This document shows positions 6,502 to 10,048 of a stretch of 10,048 bases of DNA, one piece after another. A model generated the notes under the pieces. The model ran no database searches, was not told where the DNA came from, and saw only the letters and a list, made by a program, of their open reading frames with translations. Where the stretch lies: positions 9,152-19,199 of the forward strand of contig DLGQ01000027.1 in assembly GCA_002482775.1 (NCBI GenBank), given 5' to 3'. This stretch comes from Flavobacteriales bacterium UBA7690 (GTDB lineage Bacteria; Bacteroidota; Bacteroidia; Flavobacteriales_F; PHOS-HE28). Position 1 is the stretch's first letter, and each line of letters begins with the position of its first letter. A program made the position numbers and the translations under genes.

Positions 6502-7917
6502 ATGAAGACCCGCTACGTAGACCTGATCGAGCAGACGTTCGACTTCCCCAAGGACGAATTCAAGCTGGATGATGATCAGCTCCTTTGGAACGACCTGCCT
6601 TTGGTGGAACTACTGGAGAAACACGGCACCCCGCTGCGCATAAGCTACCTGCCCAAGATCGGCGAGAAGATCGAGATGGCGCGAAGCAGTTTCGCGAAGG
6701 CCTTCGAGACGCACGGCTACACCGGCAGCTACGAGTATTTCTACTGCACCAAGAGCAATCACTTCCATTACGTGATCGACAAGGTGCTGGACAAGGGGGT
6801 GAACCTGGAGACCAGCAGCGCCTACGATCTGGAGATGATCGAACTGCTCATCGAACGCGGACGGATCACGAAGGATGCCACCATCCTGTGCAATGGTTTC
6901 AAGGATGAGCGATACATCAAGGGCATCGGCAAGTTGGCGAACCGTGGCTTCAACGTGGTGCCCATCATCGACAATATGGCCGAGATCTATCACTTGGACG
7001 AAGTGATCGAGGGCCACTGCGACATCGGTATCCGCATCGCGGCGGAAGAAGCACCGAAGTTCGAGTTCTACACCAGCCGCCTGGGCATCGGCTACAAGGA
7101 CATCATCCCCTTCTACATGCGCAACATCAGCAAGCAGAAGAAATTCCGCCTCAAGCTGATGCACTTCTTCATCAACACCGGCATCACGGACACGGCCTAC
7201 TACTGGAACGAACTGGGCAAGTGCGTGAACGTGTATTGCGATCTGTGGAAACTGTGCCGCACGCTGGACACGCTGGACATCGGTGGTGGCATGCCCATCA
7301 AGAACAGCCTCAACTTCAGCTTCGATACAGACTACATGATCAGCGAGATCGTGGGCCGCATCAAGGACATCTGCGAAGAGAACAAGGTACACGAACCTAA
7401 CATCTTCTCGGAGTTCGGCAGCTTCACCGTGAGCGACAGTGGCGCCACTTTCTTCAGCATCGTGTACCAGAAGAAGCAGAACGAGAAGGAGCGCTGGAAC
7501 ATGATCGACGGCAGTTTCATGACAACCTTGCCCGATACCTGGGCCATCAGCAAACGCTTCATCATGTTGCCGGTGAACAATTGGAACGACGAGTACGAGC
7601 GCGTCTTCCTCGGTGGCATGACCTGCGACAGCGACGACTACTACAACAGCGAGCAGCACATCAATGCCATCTACCTGCCCAAGTTCCGCGAGGACCGCAA
7701 GCAGTACATCGGCTACTTCAACACGGGCGCTTACCAGGATACGCTCGGTGGCTTCGGCGGCATACAACACTGCTTGATCCCGAAACCGAAACACGTTCTC
7801 ATCGATCGCCTGCCGGATGGAACACTCACCGATAAGGTCTTCGCCGAACAACAGAGCGCAGAACGAATGCTGCAATTGCTCGGATACCTTCCCATGGAAG
7901 AACCTGTTCGGAAATAG
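6502..7917 (+). CDS. Arginine decarboxylase-like fold-III PLP-dependent enzyme
   Basis: Cytoplasmic PLP enzyme of the alanine-racemase-fold decarboxylase group, in the Bacteroidota-type branch usually named arginine decarboxylase (arginine to agmatine, the first step to polyamines). Expected motifs appear in order: YCTKSN with the PLP lysine Lys84, LETSSAYDLE at 102-111, FEFYTSRLGIGY, LMHFFINTG with His221, DIGGGMPI with the phosphate-binding GGG at 261-263, FSEFGSF with Glu304 in place of the usual EPGR, TCDSDD at 374-379 with the conserved Cys-Asp, and NTGAYQD with Tyr411. I place the start at 6502 (MKTRYVDLIEQTF): the frame stays open upstream to a GTG at 6412, but those 30 codons are the repeat-rich leader. 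At 471 residues it is about the length of its relatives. Lysine, ornithine or carboxynorspermidine as substrate cannot be excluded by eye. The deoxyhypusine-synthase-like gene follows 100 nt later, supporting a polyamine role. Confidence 0.88.
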   Translation: MKTRYVDLIEQTFDFPKDEFKLDDDQLLWNDLPLVELLEKHGTPLRISYLPKIGEKIEMARSSFAKAFETHGYTGSYEYFYCTKSNHFHYVIDKVLDKGVNLETSSAYDLEMIELLIERGRITKDATILCNGFKDERYIKGIGKLANRGFNVVPIIDNMAEIYHLDEVIEGHCDIGIRIAAEEAPKFEFYTSRLGIGYKDIIPFYMRNISKQKKFRLKLMHFFINTGITDTAYYWNELGKCVNVYCDLWKLCRTLDTLDIGGGMPIKNSLNFSFDTDYMISEIVGRIKDICEENKVHEPNIFSEFGSFTVSDSGATFFSIVYQKKQNEKERWNMIDGSFMTTLPDTWAISKRFIMLPVNNWNDEYERVFLGGMTCDSDDYYNSEQHINAIYLPKFREDRKQYIGYFNTGAYQDTLGGFGGIQHCLIPKPKHVLIDRLPDGTLTDKVFAEQQSAERMLQLLGYLPMEEPVRK

Positions 7918-7970
7918 GAACAAGGACAAGAGCAGGAGCATTACTTGCCATTCGCTACTGCCCCTCCTCC

Positions 7971-7999
7971 TTGCAATTCACACCCTCCCTCTATATTTC
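7971..7999 (+). promoter_or_regulatory. Candidate promoter for the deoxyhypusine-synthase-like gene
   Basis: TTG at 7971-7973 is separated by 18 nt from TATATTTC at 7992-7999, close to the Bacteroidota pattern TTG, 17-23 nt, TAnnTTTG, with only the last base differing. The start codon at 8018 would follow a short leader. It lies in the 100-nt gap after the decarboxylase, so the downstream gene may have its own promoter in addition to read-through. Confidence 0.4.
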
Positions 8000-8017
8000 G
8001 CCCCTGTTAGCAGACCA

Positions 8018-8992
8018 ATGAGCAAACGACCGATATCGGACTTCATCGAGAAGCACTACCTGCACTTCAATGCAGCTGCCCTCGTGGATGCCGCACAAGG
8101 CTACAAGACCCACTTGGCCAAGGGACGCAAGATGATGGTGACCCTCGCGGGCGCCATGAGCACCGCCGAGCTGGGCAAGATCTTCGCCGAGATGATCCGC
8201 CAAGGCAAGGTGGACATCATCAGTTGCACCGGTGCGAACCTGGAAGAGGATGTGATGAACCTGGTGGCCCACGACCATTACGAGCGCGTGCCGAACTACC
8301 GCGACCTCACCCCTGCCCAAGAGCGCGACCTGCTGGACCGGGGCATGAACCGCGTTACCGATACCTGCATCCCGGAGCATGAAGCTTTCCGCCGCTTGGA
8401 GAAACACGTGGTGGACCTGTGGACCGCCGACGACAAGAGCGGTAACCGCCGTTTCCCGCACGAGTACTTCTACGAGATGATCCGCTCCGGTGTGCTGCAG
8501 CAGTACTACCAGATCGATCCGAAGGATAGCTGGATGGTGGCCGCTGCCGAACGCAACCTGCCTATCATCTGCCCCGGTTGGGAGGATAGCACGCTGGGTA
8601 ACATCTTCGCGGGCCACTGCATCACCGGCGATTGCAAACCCGGCATGATGAAGAGCGGCATCGAATACATGATGTTCCTGGCGGACTGGTACACCAACAA
8701 CGCTGGCAACGACGGCATCGGTTTCTTCCAGATCGGAGGAGGCATCGCTGGAGACTTCCCCATCTGCGTAGTGCCCATGCTGCACCAGGACCTCCAGCGC
8801 GACAGCATACCCTTCTGGAGCTACTTCTGCCAGATCAGCGACAGCACCACCAGCTACGGCAGCTACAGCGGTGCCGTACCCAATGAAAAGATCACTTGGG
8901 GAAAACTCGACATCGATACCCCGAAGTTCATCATCGAAAGTGATGCTACTATTGTAGCGCCCCTCATCTTCGCGTACGTACTCGATATGTGA
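8018..8992 (+). CDS. Deoxyhypusine-synthase-like protein (probable polyamine enzyme)
   Basis: NAD-dependent aminobutyl-transfer enzyme family. True deoxyhypusine synthases modify eIF5A, which bacteria lack; some bacterial relatives make polyamines such as homospermidine. The 324-residue product has the fold's landmarks: SLAGAMST-like VTLAGAMSTAELG at 41-53, IISCTGANLEEDVMNL at 67-82, PIICPGWEDSTLGN at 182-195, GFFQIGGGIAGD at 235-246 and ITWGKL at 292-297 with the catalytic Lys296. Compared with human DHS from memory, Lys329 and Glu323 are kept (Lys296, Glu290) and Asp238 is kept (Asp190). The Lys-His-His after GGG is replaced by Gly-Asp-Phe, Asp243 is Asn195, and Asp316 is Tyr. I chose MSKRPISDFIEKHYLHF at 8018; the frame is open upstream, but those codons overlap the decarboxylase and look non-coding. 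Family confident, reaction uncertain. Confidence 0.9.
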   Translation: MSKRPISDFIEKHYLHFNAAALVDAAQGYKTHLAKGRKMMVTLAGAMSTAELGKIFAEMIRQGKVDIISCTGANLEEDVMNLVAHDHYERVPNYRDLTPAQERDLLDRGMNRVTDTCIPEHEAFRRLEKHVVDLWTADDKSGNRRFPHEYFYEMIRSGVLQQYYQIDPKDSWMVAAAERNLPIICPGWEDSTLGNIFAGHCITGDCKPGMMKSGIEYMMFLADWYTNNAGNDGIGFFQIGGGIAGDFPICVVPMLHQDLQRDSIPFWSYFCQISDSTTSYGSYSGAVPNEKITWGKLDIDTPKFIIESDATIVAPLIFAYVLDM

Positions 8993-8999
8993 CCTCCCC

Positions 9000-9389
9000 A
9001 TGCAACGCCTGATCCGCTCCTTCAACACCTTGACCGACGAGCTCAAGGAAACGCTCCAAGTGCAATACCCCGATGGCATCGATGCCACGCACATCAAGAC
9101 CATTCCTACCGCTAAAGGGGATATCCTGCGCGTGATCGAACTGAGCACGCCGGACGCCATGTACCTGATCAAGATCAACCCCGAAAGCCGGGAAGAGATC
9201 GAACAATTCCTGGATCAGGATGACGCCGCCGCCACGCCCGGTGAGGACGGTGAGGACGCTCCCGACTTGGAAGGTGCAGAAGGCGACGACACCGAAGACG
9301 TGGATGATGCCGATGACGCGGACGACGATGGTGACGATGCCGATGACGACGCACCCAGCGATGATGCCGGGGATGAGGACGAAGACTAG
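9000..9389 (+). CDS. Small conserved protein with a highly acidic C-terminal tail
   Basis: A 129-residue protein of unknown function, 7 nt after the deoxyhypusine-synthase-like gene and probably co-transcribed with it. Residues 1-62 look like a small folded domain: a helical start (LIRSFNTLTDELKETLQVQY), the PDGIDATHIKTIPTAKGD turn, and beta strands ILRVIELST and AMYLIKIN. The layout resembles small Bacteroidota proteins that are sometimes labelled DNA primase in databases, but no primase motif is present and I would not use that name. Residues 72-129 hold 33 Asp or Glu out of 58, and there is no Lys or Arg after Arg64, so the tail must be disordered and strongly negative. It may bind cations, basic proteins or polyamines, but that is only inference. 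The DNA of the tail is low complexity (GAY codons). Confidence 0.72.
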   Translation: MQRLIRSFNTLTDELKETLQVQYPDGIDATHIKTIPTAKGDILRVIELSTPDAMYLIKINPESREEIEQFLDQDDAAATPGEDGEDAPDLEGAEGDDTEDVDDADDADDDGDDADDDAPSDDAGDEDED

Positions 9390-9392
9390 AAT

Positions 9393-9448
9393 GCATGTGG
9401 GCATGTGCTCATGAGAACATGTGGGCATTTGAACATGTGGGCATGAAT
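9393..9448 (+). repeat. Degenerate 8-nt tandem repeat (RCATGTGG-type)
   Basis: Seven consecutive 8-nt steps follow a unit close to RCATGTGG, starting 4 nt after the acidic protein's stop codon. The 10-mer ATGTGGGCAT occurs exactly three times, at 9395-9404, 9419-9428 and 9435-9444, offset by 24 and 16 nt (multiples of 8). The segment 9402-9421 is also a near-palindrome centred on CTCATGAG, with one symmetric pair of mismatches. No coding frame fits it. It lies between a gene end and a terminator. Confidence 0.65.
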
Positions 9449-9460
9449 ACCTGACCTTTT

Positions 9461-9490
9461 GGGCGCCTCCGGATCTCCGGGGGCGTTCTT
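9461..9490 (+). terminator. Rho-independent terminator
   Basis: A GC-rich hairpin pairs CGCCTCCGG (9464-9472) with CCGGGGGCG (9477-9485), one pair being a G-T wobble, with a 4-nt loop, followed by TTCTTAGTTT. It sits about 75 nt after the acidic protein's stop and before the VOC gene, so it probably ends the polyamine transcript. A CTTTT run on the left side means it might also act weakly on the other strand, although no gene is seen there. Confidence 0.7.
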
Positions 9491-9533
9491 AGTTTAGGGC
9501 CACGGCTTCCACTCTCCCTAACCACCAACGAGA

Positions 9534-9950
9534 ATGAACGGCACCTTCCACCTCGCTTTCGCCACCACGGACCTGAAACGGATCAAAGCGTTCTACGGCA
9601 AATTCCTCGGGTGCCAAGAGGGGCGCAGTGCCGAGACCTGGGTGGACTTCGACTTCTTCGGGCACCAGCTGACGATACAAGAAGTGCCGGTGACGTACAA
9701 GACCGCGCGGATCTACAACCCGAAGAGCAACGTTCCCAGCGACCATTGGGGTATCGTACTAAGCATGGACGATTGGACCAAATTGCGCGACAAGCTGATG
9801 AAGGTGGGCTACTCCTTCTTCATTGAACCACAGACCGTGATGAAAGGCCAAGTTGGTGAGCAGGTGAGCATGTTCATCGAGGATCCCGATGGGCACGCGA
9901 TCGAGTTCAAAGCTTTTGAAAAGAGCGATGATCTGTTCAGGACGGCATGA
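9534..9950 (+). CDS. VOC-fold (glyoxalase/bleomycin-resistance/dioxygenase superfamily) protein
   Basis: A 138-residue single-module VOC protein. The beta-alpha-beta pattern is clear: FHLAFATTDLKRIKAFYGKF at 5-24 with His6, WVDFDFFGHQLTIQE, HWGIVLSM at 71-78 with His71, LRDKLMKVGYSFFIEP, and the closing MFIEDPDGHAIEFKAF at 113-128 with Glu124. His6, His71 and Glu124 are in the usual metal-ligand positions, so a divalent-metal enzyme is plausible. The substrate cannot be told: relatives act in methylglyoxal removal, ring cleavage or antibiotic binding. The gene follows a terminator and so needs its own promoter; I see no convincing one in the 43 nt between the terminator tail and the ATG. Its stop overlaps the start of a probable lipoprotein gene as ATGA. 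Confidence 0.88.
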   Translation: MNGTFHLAFATTDLKRIKAFYGKFLGCQEGRSAETWVDFDFFGHQLTIQEVPVTYKTARIYNPKSNVPSDHWGIVLSMDDWTKLRDKLMKVGYSFFIEPQTVMKGQVGEQVSMFIEDPDGHAIEFKAFEKSDDLFRTA

Positions 9951-10048
9951 GACCTCCCTGGTCAATGATCCTTCTTGGCTCGATGATGACTTTGTTCTCT
10001 TGTCACAACTCGAGGAATACTACCACCATGCCCAGTCGACCCGAAGAT
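9947..10048 (+). CDS. Probable lipoprotein, N-terminal part only (runs off the right edge)
   Basis: The ATG at 9947 overlaps the VOC gene's stop codon as ATGA and opens a stop-free frame of 34 codons to the window edge. The encoded start has an Arg at position 2, a hydrophobic stretch (WSMILLGSMMTLFSC at 5-19) and a lipobox LFSC with Cys19, followed by a polar, Asn/Thr-rich spacer. This is a textbook lipoprotein signal peptide, so the product is probably exported and lipid-anchored. An ATG at 9965 (Met7) is a second possible start. The function cannot be read because the rest is missing. The overlap suggests co-translation with the VOC protein. Confidence 0.6.
   Translation, partial: MRPPWSMILLGSMMTLFSCHNSRNTTTMPSRPED

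Noticed and set aside
6610..7941. Long minus-strand ORF of 443 codons
   Set aside because: It mirrors the arginine decarboxylase gene, is rich in Val/Ala/His/Asp as antisense frames of this codon usage are, and has no family signature.
7817..8017. Upstream extension of the deoxyhypusine-synthase-like ORF to 7817
   Set aside because: It overlaps the decarboxylase end by about 100 nt and encodes a non-family sequence; family similarity begins at the ATG at 8018.
7991..9178. Minus-strand ORF of 395 codons
   Set aside because: It is antisense to the deoxyhypusine-synthase-like gene and carries no recognisable motif.
9000..9389. DNA primase annotation for the acidic protein
   Set aside because: The protein is 129 residues and has no zinc-finger or TOPRIM-like motif; the label would be a database carry-over.

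Overview
The window looks like a chromosomal segment of a relatively GC-rich member of the Bacteroidota, most likely an uncultured Flavobacteriales-type organism. The evidence is a PorP/SprF-family protein next to a TPR/PD40/OmpA-like protein (a gene pair typical of this phylum), a DUF1573 domain, and the Bacteroidota-type pairing of a fold-III arginine decarboxylase-like enzyme with a deoxyhypusine-synthase-like enzyme. Spacers hold short degenerate 7-bp and 8-bp repeats and possible TTG / TAnnTTTG-type promoters. Every recognisable gene lies on the + strand.

Region 1 (1-3988) is a tightly packed run. It starts with a PorP/SprF-like outer-membrane protein whose 5' end lies outside the window. 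Next, 3 nt away, is a TPR + PD40 protein. After one in-frame TAA comes an OmpA-like + DUF1573 protein, which overlaps a PepE-type dipeptidase by 4 nt. The two middle ORFs share a reading frame and together make one PorE-like protein interrupted by a single stop codon.

Region 2 (4087-6099) holds an MscS-type mechanosensitive channel and, 18 nt later, a CorA-type divalent-cation transporter.

Region 3 (6100-6501) is a 402-nt gap with no convincing gene. It contains a possible weak terminator, a possible promoter, and a compound hairpin running into a degenerate 7-nt repeat that ends at the next start codon.

Region 4 (6502-9389) is a polyamine-type block: an arginine decarboxylase-like PLP enzyme, a deoxyhypusine-synthase-like enzyme that keeps the catalytic lysine but not the usual active-site histidine, and a small protein with an extremely acidic tail. 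An 8-nt degenerate repeat and a good rho-independent terminator follow.

Region 5 (9534-10048) holds a VOC-fold protein whose stop overlaps the start of a probable lipoprotein gene that runs off the right edge.

I see no phage, transposon, CRISPR array, RNA gene or defence system. The points most worth checking are the stop codon splitting the PorE-like gene, the altered active site of the deoxyhypusine-synthase-like protein, the structured leader upstream of the decarboxylase, and the unlisted lipoprotein start at the right edge.
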